From assembly GCF_030296755.1 (NCBI RefSeq), contig NZ_AP027741.1:2595001-2659000 (forward strand): a stretch of DNA of 64,000 bases. Reading direction: 5' to 3'. Both the position numbers and the translations under genes were made by a program. Positions 34,387 through 44,523 of this stretch are shown here, in pieces; the stretch's first letter is position 1; every line of letters begins with the position of its first letter. The stretch comes from Methylophaga marina (GTDB lineage Bacteria > Pseudomonadota > Gammaproteobacteria > Nitrosococcales > Methylophagaceae). Under the pieces are notes generated by a model. It ran no database searches and was not told the origin of the DNA. It was given only the letters and a program-made list of their open reading frames with translations.

Positions 34387-35225
34387 ATGTCTTATCACAC
34401 AGACCGTTTTGAAATTCATTTACCTATTGAAAAATCAGGTGCTAATGCCGTTGATTTGCTTGCCGATGCCTGTGAGCTTTCTAAGCAACATCTAAAACGC
34501 ATCATGCTCAAAGGTGCAGTTTGGGTGAGTGTCGGAAAAAAACACAGCGACTGCGCCGAGCCAAGCGCTTATTAAAAGCTGGTGAAACCTTGCACCTTTA
34601 TTATGACAAAACAGTGTTAGAGCGCGAAACGGCCGAGCCAGAACTGGTAGCGGATTACGGTCATTATAGTGTGTGGAACAAACCTTACGGCGTATTATCT
34701 CAGGGCTCAAAATGGGGCGATCATTGCACGGTAACCCGTTGGGCAGAACGACAGCTTAAACCTCAAAGAAATGCTTTTGTCGTGCATAGACTTGATCGTG
34801 CAGCTAATGGCTTGATTGTGATTGCCCACGAAAAACAGGCAGCAGCAAAATTATCAGCCTTGTTCCAACAACGCGATATCGATAAGCGCTATCGAATCTG
34901 GGTTGAGGGCGAGTTTTCAGAGAAAGCAACCGTAGACGACCCGATCAGCGTTGACGAACCGATTGATGGACGACATGCTTGTAGTCATTTTGTATTTCTG
35001 GAATATGACTCAATACAGCAGCAGACGCTGTTAGACGTATCGATTGAAACAGGGCGGAAACATCAGATCCGCCGGCATGCTGCCAGTCTCGGATTTCCTG
35101 TGATAGGTGACAGACTTTATGGTCAGCGTAAAACCAATGAAAACTTGCAGTTAAGTGCCTACTATTTAGCTTTCACCTGTCCGTTTACACAACAGCATAG
35201 AGAATTTAATTTGTTAGCTAGTTAG
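34387..35225 (+). CDS. RluA-family RNA pseudouridine synthase (frameshifted here)
   Basis: Isomerises uridine to pseudouridine in RNA. The corrected protein is about 279 residues, with an S4-like N-terminal part (FEIHLPIEKSGANAVDLLADA) and the catalytic Asp in HRLDRAANGL. RKHQIRRHAASLGFPVIGDRLYG also matches the family. The frame breaks in the A run 34536-34542; an eighth A gives VGKKTQRLRRAKRLLKAGE and joins the two parts. It differs from RluA, RluC and RluD, so the target RNA is uncertain. It is divergent from the DUF4124 gene. Confidence 0.88.
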
Positions 35226-36582
35226 CGTCATCTTTTTTTACAACAATGCGTTGAAATATGCCGGGTAAGTAGGCTGCTTGTGAAATCGCTCTGGCAATGA
35301 ACAGTGCCATTAACGCTGCCCACAAGCCATGATTTTCATAGTCTTGCAATAGATACCAGGCCGGCAGGTAACAAATAAAGACGGAGAACATCATAGCGTT
35401 TCTCATTTCTTTGCCAAGCGTTGCTCCTACAAACAAACCATCAAACAAATAGGACCAAACAGCAAGTAATGGTGCAATAACTATCCAGATACTATATTGC
35501 TCAGCAAAAGTGGCCACAGCCGGTATATCCGTCAACATACTTATGATGTTTTGGTGGAATACGCTATAAACAAGACTGAATAAAGCAGCGACGGCTAAAG
35601 CCCATTGTCCATTCATAATAAGGCTGGCTTTCAGCATGGCTTTATCTTTGCGCCCGATAGCTTTACCCGTCATCACTTCCGTGGCATTGGCAAATCCATC
35701 TAAAACATAAGCCATAAAAGTAATAAAATTCAGTAGCACCATGTTCGCAGCCAGAACCACATCACCATGCTGAGCACCCTGGTTAGTGAAAAAAGCAAAA
35801 CTGAAGATCAGGCATAAGGTTCTCAGCATAAAATTGCCGTGAATGGCTAATTGATGCCGTTGTTTTACAAACTGTTGAATGGCCTGTGGGAGATGCACTT
35901 TCCGCCATTGAAAGCCTCGTTTACTCAATAGATAAATGGCAAATATCAAGCCGGATAACTCAGCAATCACAGAGGCTAAAGCCACACCGCTGGCTTTCAT
36001 TTCGAAGCCATTAACAAATAACAGGTCAAACGCAATATTGGTGAGATTAATCACAATGGCCATAGCTAACGCTGAACGCGCCGCACTATTGCCAATTAAC
36101 CACCCCATAATCGCGTAGTTGAGTAATGTGGCGGGCGCGCTCCAGATTCGAACATAAAAATACTGTTCTGCCTGCGATAACACATCAGCACTGCCATCTA
36201 TTAAGCTGAAAGCCATCTTCGCAATGGGCCATTGCAGCAAAAGCAATACCACAGCAATGCCTGATGCCAAAATTGCCGATTGGATTAACACTGACTCAGT
36301 TTGCTGTTGATTTCCATGCTCACTGACTTGTGATGTCAGGCCGGTTGTCACCATCCGCAGAAAACCAAAACCCCAGAACAGGAACGTGAATATCATGCTA
36401 CCCAGCGCTACAGCACCCAGGTAGATGGGCGAATTCAGGTGCCCCATGACGGCGGTATCGACCAATCCCAGAATTGGTGTTGATAAATTTGCCAGAATCA
36501 TGGGGCCGGCAATGGCCCAAATTTGTTGATGTGAGAGTGTCTTTTTCAATCGTGTATCCAGAAAATAAAAAGGCCACATCAA
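35218..36582 (-). CDS. MATE-family efflux transporter (DinF-like)
   Basis: A multidrug/sodium or proton antiporter type protein of up to 454 residues and about twelve membrane segments. LSTPILGLVDTAVMGHLNSPIYLGAVALG is typical of the DinF branch. The first ATGs (36582, 36579) lie inside the terminator hairpin of the upstream gene. A TTG at 36549 would give the family-like start LKKTLSHQQIWAIAGPM and may be the true one. Substrate unknown. Confidence 0.88.
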   Translation of the reverse strand: MMWPFYFLDTRLKKTLSHQQIWAIAGPMILANLSTPILGLVDTAVMGHLNSPIYLGAVALGSMIFTFLFWGFGFLRMVTTGLTSQVSEHGNQQQTESVLIQSAILASGIAVVLLLLQWPIAKMAFSLIDGSADVLSQAEQYFYVRIWSAPATLLNYAIMGWLIGNSAARSALAMAIVINLTNIAFDLLFVNGFEMKASGVALASVIAELSGLIFAIYLLSKRGFQWRKVHLPQAIQQFVKQRHQLAIHGNFMLRTLCLIFSFAFFTNQGAQHGDVVLAANMVLLNFITFMAYVLDGFANATEVMTGKAIGRKDKAMLKASLIMNGQWALAVAALFSLVYSVFHQNIISMLTDIPAVATFAEQYSIWIVIAPLLAVWSYLFDGLFVGATLGKEMRNAMMFSVFICYLPAWYLLQDYENHGLWAALMALFIARAISQAAYLPGIFQRIVVKKDDAN

Positions 36583-36592
36583 GGTGGCCTTT
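36562..36592 (-). terminator. terminator after the membrane pyrophosphatase gene
   Basis: Read on the minus strand, AAAGGCCAC and GTGGCCTTT pair around CTTGAT, followed by TTATTTT. It lies about 24 bp after the hppA stop and overlaps the first possible start codons of the MATE gene, which argues for a later start there. Confidence 0.82.
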
Positions 36593-36615
36593 GTAGCGTT
36601 TTTTTGTATCTGAGC

Positions 36616-38625
36616 TCAGAGAAGCGGAGCAATAACCAAACTCACTATTGCCATCACATTGATTAAAATGTTCATGGCTGGACCCGAGGTATCTTTCAGT
36701 GGATCACCTACCGTATCACCGACTACAGCGGCTTTATGTATATCAGAACCTTTGCCGCCATGGTGACCTTTCTCTATATACTTTTTAGCATTATCCCATG
36801 CACCTCCGGCGTTCGCCATCATCAAAGCCATCATAACGCAACAGATCAGTGCGCCGGCTAACATGCCTCCCAATGCTTGAGGGCCTAAACCAAAACCAAC
36901 AACAACAGGAGCTAACACCGCTAATAAACCAGGCAATACCATTTTATTCAAAGCCGCTTTAGTGGCAATATCCACACAACGTGCCGTGTCTGGTTTAGCC
37001 GTTCCCTCTAATAAGCCAGGAATTTCCTTAAACTGACGACGAATTTCGTGAATCATATCAAATGCCGCATCACCGACTGCTGTCATAGTGAGGGCACTGA
37101 CAAGAAAAGGAAATATTCCCCCCAGGAACATGCCCATCAGCACCAACGGATTGTTGAGTAGTAATACAAAGCTGGTATCACCATGACTGATGGTTTCGAT
37201 ATAGGCACTGATAATGGCTAATGCCGCCAGAGCTGCGGCCCCAATGGCAAAGCCCTTACCAATAGCGGCGGTGGTATTACCTAATTCATCAAGTGAGTCA
37301 GTGATATCACGGGTTTGTTTACCCATTTCTGCCATTTCAGCGATACCGCCGGCATTATCGGCAACAGGACCATAGGCATCAATAGCCATGGTAATACCGA
37401 CTGTTGCCAGCATGCCCACTGCTGCGATAGCGACACCATAAAGTCCTGCAACATAACTGGCAGAAAAGATAATGGCCGCGATGGTGACAACCGGTATGGC
37501 AACAGATTGCATGCCTAAAGCGAGTCCTGAAATCATTATAGTGGCAGGCCCTGTTTCACCGCTTGCTGCCAGTTTTTTTATGGGTGAACCGCCGGTGTAG
37601 TATTCGGTAACCAGGCCAATAATAATACCGCCTAAGGCACCTGATAATACCGCAACCCATAATTCACCGGCGCCACCCATCAGGCTAATCATCAACCAGG
37701 CAGTGAATATAAAAAGCACTGATGCGCCAATAGTGCCGATTCTTAATGCCACACTCGGAGCTTGTTGTGAAAACAGTTTGACACTGAGAATGCCTAAGAT
37801 GGAGCAAATAAGGCCTGTAGAGGCGAGGGCCAGGGGCAGAAACATCAATGTTGACTGACTGTCAGCGAGTGACTTGATAGTAACTAGTCCCATTGTTGAG
37901 GCAATGGTGATACTGGCAATGATGGCGCCGCAGTATGATTCAAAAATATCAGACCCCATACCCGCAACATCACCGACATTGTCTCCCACGTTGTCGGCGA
38001 TAACACCTGGGTTACGTGGATCATCTTCAGGTATACCGGCTTCGACCTTTCCCACTAAATCCGCCCCAACATCGGCTGATTTGGTGTAGATTCCACCACC
38101 CACTCTTGAAAATAAGGCGACCGACGAAGCACCCATGCCGAAGCCGTGAATAATATGTGTGGTTTGAGGATCATGGCCGTAGAGTAGGTAAAGAAAGCCT
38201 AACCCTAATAACCCCATGGCGGCGACGGTAAGTCCCATAATCGAACCACCGGAAAAGGCGACGGACAACGCTTCTGCTGTTCCTTGATTCTGTGCGGCAA
38301 CCGCTGTTCTGACATTGGCTTTGGTTGAGGCATACATGCCAATGAAGCCAGCACAAGCAGAGCAGATAGCACCAATAAAGAAAGATAGGGCACTTGGCCA
38401 ACCTAAATTCGAAAATCCCAGCGCCAAGATGCACAACAAGCAGAAAATGGCTAAGCGCGAATACTCCGCTTTCATAAACACCATCGCACCGAGATGAATT
38501 TGATCGCCTATATCAATGACCTTGCCTGTGCCTGCTGGTTTTTTGAGGATCGATATATAAAGGAGAAACGCGCAAAATAAACCGAAAACACCAAGAATGA
38601 TTGGAACATAACTGAGCGATGCCAT
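36616..38625 (-). CDS. hppA: membrane-bound proton/sodium-translocating pyrophosphatase
   Basis: Couples hydrolysis of pyrophosphate to ion pumping across the inner membrane. About 669 residues and some sixteen membrane helices, with the substrate site in [22 protein letters not shown] and [16 protein letters not shown]. The [10 protein letters not shown] segment has Ala where potassium-independent enzymes have Lys, so this is the K+-dependent subclass; whether it pumps H+ or Na+ cannot be settled here. The ATG at 38625, after AGAGAGGG, is preferred over a frame extending to 38682. A soluble pyrophosphatase gene lies close by. Confidence 0.95.
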   Translation of the reverse strand: MASLSYVPIILGVFGLFCAFLLYISILKKPAGTGKVIDIGDQIHLGAMVFMKAEYSRLAIFCLLCILALGFSNLGWPSALSFFIGAICSACAGFIGMYASTKANVRTAVAAQNQGTAEALSVAFSGGSIMGLTVAAMGLLGLGFLYLLYGHDPQTTHIIHGFGMGASSVALFSRVGGGIYTKSADVGADLVGKVEAGIPEDDPRNPGVIADNVGDNVGDVAGMGSDIFESYCGAIIASITIASTMGLVTIKSLADSQSTLMFLPLALASTGLICSILGILSVKLFSQQAPSVALRIGTIGASVLFIFTAWLMISLMGGAGELWVAVLSGALGGIIIGLVTEYYTGGSPIKKLAASGETGPATIMISGLALGMQSVAIPVVTIAAIIFSASYVAGLYGVAIAAVGMLATVGITMAIDAYGPVADNAGGIAEMAEMGKQTRDITDSLDELGNTTAAIGKGFAIGAAALAALAIISAYIETISHGDTSFVLLLNNPLVLMGMFLGGIFPFLVSALTMTAVGDAAFDMIHEIRRQFKEIPGLLEGTAKPDTARCVDIATKAALNKMVLPGLLAVLAPVVVGFGLGPQALGGMLAGALICCVMMALMMANAGGAWDNAKKYIEKGHHGGKGSDIHKAAVVGDTVGDPLKDTSGPAMNILINVMAIVSLVIAPLL

Positions 38626-38747
38626 AGAATTCCCTCTCTTTTTATGAATTGTAGGTGGAACGTTTCTTATGGTTTCTTCCACTTATACTCGCCTGATATA
38701 TCCAAGTAAAGTCAGAGACTTACCTTTGAATCGAAATACAGAGTGAC

Positions 38748-39533
38748 ATGATGTTGGAGTGGACTGCTTATCTGATTGCAGGATTGGTGTCTGGCTTATT
38801 GGCCGGGTTATTTGGCATTGGTGGTGGGCTGATTATTGTGCCTATTATGATGCTGGTGTTTGGTTGGCAAGGTATGTCATCCGATATAGCGATTCATGTG
38901 GCTATTGCCACTTCATTGATGACGATTAGTGTTACCTCTCTTTCGTCCATGCTGGCACATCATAAATTCGAAACCACTCAATGGCATTTGGTGAAGAAGC
39001 TAGCACCAAGTCTGGTTTTGGGGAGTTTTGCTGGGGCCTATATCGCTAGCTCCATGTCTAGCGATACTTTAAAGGTTTGGTTTGGTGTGTTCGCACTGTT
39101 GGTGGCTATAAAAATGTGGTTGCCACCACCTAAATCTGTCTCCTCTCAGTTTTTAGCCGCACCGAGTATTTTTTCTGCGGGTTTAGTTACGGGGATTGTC
39201 TCAGCCATGGTAGGAATTGGCGGCGGTTCGCTGGTTGTTCCTTATTTGGTGATGAGTGGACTTTCCATGCAACGCGCAGTTGGTACGGCTGCTGCCTGTG
39301 GTTTACCCATTGCGCTAAGTGGTGCAGTGGCTTATATGCTCATTGGTACACAACTGGACGGGCAATGGCAAAGTGGATTCGTTCATTGGCAAGCTTTTTT
39401 GGGCATCATTGCTACCAGCATCTGGGTTGCTCCTATTGGCGCAAAATTAGCCAAGACACTACCCAGTCAGATGCTAAGTCGTTTATTCTCAGTGTTTCTG
39501 CTTGGGTTAGGTATGGTCTTTCTCTTTCGTTAG
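38748..39533 (+). CDS. TauE/SafE-family sulfite/organosulfur exporter-like permease
   Basis: A 261-residue membrane protein with about eight helices and the two repeated motifs of the family, GLLAGLFGIGGGLIIVPIMM near the start and GIVSAMVGIGGGSLVVPYLV in the middle. Family members move sulfite, sulfonates or other anions; the substrate here is unknown. It is divergent from hppA. Two adjacent ATG codons (38748 and 38751) are possible starts. Confidence 0.88.
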   Translation: MMLEWTAYLIAGLVSGLLAGLFGIGGGLIIVPIMMLVFGWQGMSSDIAIHVAIATSLMTISVTSLSSMLAHHKFETTQWHLVKKLAPSLVLGSFAGAYIASSMSSDTLKVWFGVFALLVAIKMWLPPPKSVSSQFLAAPSIFSAGLVTGIVSAMVGIGGGSLVVPYLVMSGLSMQRAVGTAAACGLPIALSGAVAYMLIGTQLDGQWQSGFVHWQAFLGIIATSIWVAPIGAKLAKTLPSQMLSRLFSVFLLGLGMVFLFR

Positions 39534-39698
39534 GCCAAGGCTTTAGTCGTCTATTGCATCTTGATTTCGCGCATAAGGCAGCGCCAAGCTGGTGATGTCA
39601 TCAAAGGAGACTACCTATTTATCGGTGGGAGTTTAACCTGAAGACCTTTTCTTCTATAATCAGCGACTTTGTTTATCTGCTATCTGGAGCATAACCCT

Positions 39699-40238
39699 AT
39701 GAATCTCGACCGTGTTGGTTCAGGCAAAAATTTGCCGACAGACATCAATGTCATTATTGAAATCCCTTCACATTCTGACCCTGTCAAATATGAAGTGGAT
39801 AAAGAAACTGGAGCGCTTTTTGTTGATCGCTTCATGAACACAGCGATGTTCTACCCATGCAATTATGGTTATGTTCCACACACTTTATCTGATGACGGTG
39901 ACCCTGTTGATGTGCTGGTGGTCAGTCCATATGCTCTAATCAGTGGTTCAGTCGTGAGCTGTCGTCCAGTGGGCATGTTAAAAATGACAGATGAGTCTGG
40001 CGAAGATGCCAAAATCATCGCCGTACCACACGATAAAATGTACGATGATGTTAACGATATTAATGATTTACCAGAACGTTTGTTGAACCAACTTTCGCAC
40101 TTCTTTGAACATTACAAAGATCTCGAAAAAAACAAATGGGTCAAAGTTGAAGGTTGGGTAGGTAAAGCTGAAGCGGAAACTGAAATTGTAGCCAGCGTCG
40201 AGCGTTTCAAATCAGCTCCTGTTAAACCACAATTTTAA
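39699..40238 (+). CDS. ppa: soluble inorganic pyrophosphatase
   Basis: Family I pyrophosphatase of 179 residues. Metal-binding DGDPVDVLV and the [11 protein letters not shown] and KWVKVEGW segments are present. The ATG at 39699 follows a GGAG site at 39685-39688; an upstream in-frame start at 39669 adds residues outside the family and is rejected. It coexists with the membrane pyrophosphatase 1 kb away, so pyrophosphate can either be burnt or used to build an ion gradient. Confidence 0.97.
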   Translation: MNLDRVGSGKNLPTDINVIIEIPSHSDPVKYEVDKETGALFVDRFMNTAMFYPCNYGYVPHTLSDDGDPVDVLVVSPYALISGSVVSCRPVGMLKMTDESGEDAKIIAVPHDKMYDDVNDINDLPERLLNQLSHFFEHYKDLEKNKWVKVEGWVGKAEAETEIVASVERFKSAPVKPQF

Positions 40239-40260
40239 ATCTGACTGATTTACAATGATT

Positions 40261-40293
40261 CGGCGAGCTGATTAATCAGCTCGCCGTTTTTTT
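40261..40293 (+). terminator. terminator after ppa
   Basis: CGGCGAGCTGATT and AATCAGCTCGCCG form a perfect 13-bp stem with almost no loop, followed by seven T residues. Confidence 0.92.
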
Positions 40294-40311
40294 ATCTAGT
40301 GCGGAAACATC

Positions 40312-41157
40312 ATGACAACACTGGTACTTCAAGGCATCACTCTCACTCGCGAACTGGCTGAACAGATCGCTCATCAATATTCAGGTCAGCTTAATTGGTA
40401 CAAGCATTATGCGACGATCATTCAGGCAACAGATATTAACTCTGAAACCGTTACGCATCTTCGTCAGCAATACGACTTCGATATTAATGCATTGCCAGAG
40501 GCATTTGATCCTACAACGGCTAAATTGCTCGTTACAGATATGGACTCCACGCTGATTACCATTGAGTGCATTGATGAAATTGCTGATTTTATGAACTTAA
40601 AACCACAAGTCGCAGCGATTACCGAATCAGCCATGCGGGGCGAAATAGACTTTGAAACTTCACTTCGTCAGCGAGTGTCGTTATTGAAAGGCCTTGATGT
40701 AGCTGTACTCGAACGTGTCTATGAAGAACGTTTGCAGCTCAGTCCCGGTGCTGAGCTAATGGTCTCTACACTAAAAAAACAAGGCTATAGTTTAGCGTTA
40801 GTATCAGGTGGTTTTACTTTCTTTACTGATCGATTGCAGCAGCGGTTAGGCCTTGATTTTACTCAGGCCAATAAACTGGCTGAGAAGGATGGCAAACTGA
40901 CTGGAGAGGTGGATGGTGATATCTGTGGCGCACAAACAAAAGCAGATTTCCTACTTTCATGTTGTGAAAAAATGACTATTTCCGCACAGCAAACAATAGC
41001 GGTAGGGGATGGCGCTAACGATTTATTGATGATGGCTCCGGCCGGTTTAAGTGTGGCTTATCATGCCAAGCCCAAAGTGCAGCAACAAGCGGCGACGGCG
41101 ATAAATCATAATGGGTTGGATGCTATTCTCGGCTTATTGCAGCTTGAATATAACTAG
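40312..41157 (+). CDS. serB: phosphoserine phosphatase SerB
   Basis: HAD-family enzyme for the last step of serine synthesis. The 281-residue protein has the nucleophile motif DMDST (76-80), SGGF in motif II and the GDGANDLLMM motif. A short N-terminal domain of about 70 residues precedes it. Together with glyA, also in the window, it connects to the serine/glycine/C1 pool. Confidence 0.96.
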   Translation: MTTLVLQGITLTRELAEQIAHQYSGQLNWYKHYATIIQATDINSETVTHLRQQYDFDINALPEAFDPTTAKLLVTDMDSTLITIECIDEIADFMNLKPQVAAITESAMRGEIDFETSLRQRVSLLKGLDVAVLERVYEERLQLSPGAELMVSTLKKQGYSLALVSGGFTFFTDRLQQRLGLDFTQANKLAEKDGKLTGEVDGDICGAQTKADFLLSCCEKMTISAQQTIAVGDGANDLLMMAPAGLSVAYHAKPKVQQQAATAINHNGLDAILGLLQLEYN

Positions 41158-41232
41158 CCTAAGCTTGAAATTATAAAAAGCATCCCCATCTCAACAGACA
41201 TAATAAAACTCCAAAACTATGAGGATTAAATA

Positions 41233-41544
41233 ATGGACGTAATGGATAAAATTAAACAGGCGATTGAATCAAACTCTGTGATCTTATTTATGAAAGGCAC
41301 GCCTGAGTTTCCACAATGTGGTTTTTCAAGCCGCGCCTCTCAAGCTGTCTCTGCCTGTGGTGCAGAATTTGCTTACGTCAATGTATTAGCTGAGCCAGAT
41401 GTACGTGAAAACTTGCATCGTTATGCAGATTGGCCAACCTTCCCACAGTTGTATATCAACGGGGAATTAGTCGGTGGCTGTGACATCATCATGGAAATGT
41501 ATGAGAACGGCGACTTGAAAAAAATGATTGATGAAGTGAGCTAA
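41233..41544 (+). CDS. grxD: monothiol glutaredoxin (Grx4 type)
   Basis: Iron-sulfur cluster carrier/sensor of 103 residues. The CGFS active site starts at C29 (QCGFSSRA) and the WPTFPQLYINGELVGGCDI block binds glutathione. All Grx4 hallmarks are present. The ATG follows GAGGAT. Confidence 0.96.
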   Translation: MDVMDKIKQAIESNSVILFMKGTPEFPQCGFSSRASQAVSACGAEFAYVNVLAEPDVRENLHRYADWPTFPQLYINGELVGGCDIIMEMYENGDLKKMIDEVS

Positions 41545-41552
41545 AAAAGGGC

Positions 41553-41879
41553 ATGAGTCAGGAAAATGATCACGAATGGAACAACGACAACGATTTTGCC
41601 GTTGCGCCAGCCAAGCCAGACTTGAAGCAGCCGCCCAAGTATCGGGTGATTATGCTTAATGATGACTACACGCCGATGGATTTTGTGATTGAAGTCCTGG
41701 AAAACCTTTTTGGCATGGGGCGTGAGCGTGCTACACGCACCATGCTTCAAGTGCATACCGAAGGTAGTGCCTTATGTGGTATTTTTACCTATGAGATAGC
41801 TGAAGCGAAAGTCGAACAGGTCAACAGCTATTCTCAAAGCCACGGTCATCCATTGCAGTGTACGATGGAAGAGGAATGA
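41553..41879 (+). CDS. clpS: ATP-dependent Clp protease adaptor ClpS
   Basis: Delivers N-degron substrates to ClpAP. The 108-residue protein has an unstructured N-terminal tail, then PPKYRVIMLNDDYTPMDFVIEVLENLF, which forms the N-end residue pocket. It lies nine bases after grxD and just upstream of clpA, its usual place. Confidence 0.97.
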   Translation: MSQENDHEWNNDNDFAVAPAKPDLKQPPKYRVIMLNDDYTPMDFVIEVLENLFGMGRERATRTMLQVHTEGSALCGIFTYEIAEAKVEQVNSYSQSHGHPLQCTMEEE

Positions 41880-41916
41880 CCTAGTTCGATATCCAACCAA
41901 CAAGGTGGAACGTAAC

Positions 41917-44179
41917 ATGTTAAGTAAAGAGCTCGAACAAACCCTCAGTCAGGCGTTTAATTATGCCCGCCAACGTGCTCATGAATTTCTTACCGTTGAG
42001 CATCTTCTGTTAGCGTTGCTGGAAAATGGCCAGGCATTAGCTGTGTTGAAAGCATGTGAAGTGGATATCACTGCTCTAAGACAGGAATTAAGTGATTTTC
42101 TCGCTGATAATTTGCCGACACTTGCCGAAGACAGTGAACGTGAAACTCAACCGACCTTGGCTTTTCAGCGTATTTTACAACGTGCTGTCATGCATGTTCA
42201 GTCTTCGGGTGGCACAGAGGTGACGGGGGCCAATGTTCTGGTATCCATCTTTTCTGAACAGCAGTCACAGGCTGTTTATCTGCTTCAGAAACAGGATGTC
42301 ACTCGTCTGGATGTCGTTAATGCTATCAGTCACGGCGAAGTGGAAGATTCTGCCATGCACTCTGAGTCTGAAGCCAAAGTAGATAGCGACGAGGTGTCTG
42401 ATGAAGATAAAAGTCCTTTAACGCTATATGCAGAAAATCTGAATGCTGCCGCCATCAAAGGTAAGATTGATCCCCTTGTTGGACGTGCACATGAGTTAGA
42501 ACGGACGCTACAAATCCTCTGTCGCCGCCGTAAAAATAATCCTCTATTCGTGGGTGAAGCTGGTGTCGGTAAAACAGCCCTTGCTGAAGGTCTGGCAAGA
42601 CGGATTGTTCATGGTGATGTGCCTGAAGTATTAGCTGAAACCACCATCTATTCATTAGACATGGGGGCGCTGGTCGCTGGTACAAAATATCGTGGTGATT
42701 TCGAAAAACGCTTGAAAGCCTTGCTACGGGAGTTGAAAAAACAACCGCATGCGATTTTGTTTATCGATGAAATCCATACCATGATAGGTGCAGGCAGTGC
42801 GGGTAACAGCACGATGGATGCAGCGAACTTATTAAAACCACTATTAGCCAGTGGTGAACTAAAGTGTATTGGTTCGACAACCTATCAGGAATATCGCGGT
42901 ATTTTTGAGCATGATCGTGCTTTGGCTCGTCGTTTCCAGAAGATTGATCTGCCTGAGCCAAGTGTCTCCGAAACCATTGAAATTCTTAAAGGACTTAAAC
43001 CTGGTCTGGAAGAACATCATAATGTCCGTTACTCCAATGCGGCTATTGAACAAGCCGCTGAGTTGGCTCATCGTCATATCAATGATCGCTTCCTGCCAGA
43101 CAAAGCCATTGATGTTTTAGATGAAGTGGGCGCTGCTCAACGTATTGCGCCAAAATCAAAACGTAAAAAATTGATTGGTGTGAATGATGTGCAGGCTATT
43201 GTGGCTAAAATTGCCCGTATTCCTGCCAAAACGGTGTCCAATGCTGATAAAGATAATCTACGTAAGCTGGACGAAAACCTTAAACGCGTTATCTTCGGAC
43301 AGGATGAAGCGATTTCTGCTCTGGGTTCTGCGATTAAAATGGCCCGCTCAGGATTGGGGCATCCAGAAAAACCGACAGGTGCTTTCTTGTTTGCTGGTCC
43401 AACGGGTGTGGGTAAAACCGAAGTCACTCGTCAGTTAGCTCATAATCTTGGCGTGGATCTGATTCGTTTTGATATGTCGGAATATATGGAAAGTCATACT
43501 GTTTCCAGACTGATTGGTGCACCGCCTGGTTATGTCGGTTTTGATCAGGGGGCTGTTAACGGATGCCATCATCAAACAACCTCACGCAGTGCTGTTGTTG
43601 GATGAAATTGAGAAAGCGCATCCAGATGTGTTTAATCTGTTACTTCAAGTGATGGATCACGGGACGCTGACTGATAACAATGGTCGTAAAGCGGATTTCC
43701 GTCACGTCGTATTAGTGATGACCAGTAATGCCGGTGCCGCTGAGATGAGTAAACCTTCCATTGGTTTCACCAAACAGGACAATTTAACTTCTGACGGTAA
43801 TGAAGCCCTGAAACGAACCTTCACGCCTGAGTTCCGTAACCGTCTTGATGGCATTATTCAATTCAAACCACTGGATAAAGATGCCATTCTTCGAGTAGCT
43901 GATAAAGCGGTATTAGAGCTTGAAATGTTACTTGAAGATAAAAACGTCACTATCGAGGTGGATGATGCGGCTCGCCAATGGCTGGCTGACCATGGTTACG
44001 ATGTTCAAATGGGGGCTCGTCCTATGGCCAGACTGGTTCAGGAGAAAATCAAACGACCACTGGCTGATGAATTGCTATTTGGACAACTAAGTCAGGGTGG
44101 GGGACATGTTCGTGTCACCCTAAAAGATGAAGATATTCATCTGGAAATGGACAGTGCATCGGAGGCTGTCAAATCCTGA
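41917..44179 (+). CDS. clpA: ATP-dependent Clp protease ATP-binding subunit ClpA (frameshifted here)
   Basis: AAA+ unfoldase of the ClpAP protease, about 754 residues after correction (E. coli 758). It has the ClpN repeats, an acidic linker, AAA-1 with Walker A GEAGVGKT and DEIHTMIGAG, and AAA-2 with GPTGVGKT. The frame breaks at the G run 43552-43556. Conserved DQGGLLTDA would need seven G, so two appear missing; the second frame then runs cleanly from GLLTDAIIKQPH to the stop at 44179. The ATG at 41917 gives the family start MLSKELEQTL. Confidence 0.93.
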
Positions 44180-44210
44180 TTGATCCGTTCAAAATAGTGA
44201 AATAAAAAAA

Positions 44211-44240
44211 GCCCGGTAGTGTTCACTACCGGGCTTTTTG
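44211..44240 (+). terminator. terminator after clpA
   Basis: GCCCGGTAGT and ACTACCGGGC pair around GTTC, preceded by seven A and followed by five T, so it can work in both directions. It probably serves clpA and could also stop the B12 operon, whose last gene ends about 280 bp away on the other strand. Confidence 0.92.
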
Positions 44241-44523
44241 TTTTGTACTAGTCATTACTCTATGTCAACACTTTTCTACAGAGTTATACACTTGTCTTTT
44301 TTCTGTCATGCTTTTATTAAAAAGTTCCCCTAAGCGACTGATTTTTAATGCAGGCTTTATAACTGTCTGATTTTAAAAGATAAAATTATATGGTTATTTT
44401 TTAACCATTTCGAGAAGAGCCCTTGTACGAGAGGCACTTAGAGAGTAACTCCAAACTTAATCACAGAGTTATCCACAGAAAATGTGAGTAACTTTACAGT
44501 TATATGACAGCATAAAAAGGTGC
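44241..44523. other. AT-rich gap between clpA and cobO with DnaA-box-like sites
   Basis: No gene is visible. A perfect DnaA box, TTATCCACA, is at 44469-44477. A related motif, ACAGAGTTATACACTT, occurs near 44278-44293, and the perfect box lies in the similar context CACAGAGTTATCCACA. The gap lacks dnaA, dnaN, rpmH or gidA nearby, so I do not call it an origin. Confidence 0.5.

Noticed and set aside
44241-44523. Chromosomal origin of replication
   Set aside because: One strict and one loose DnaA box are too few, and none of the usual neighbours (dnaA, dnaN, rpmH, gidA) is present.
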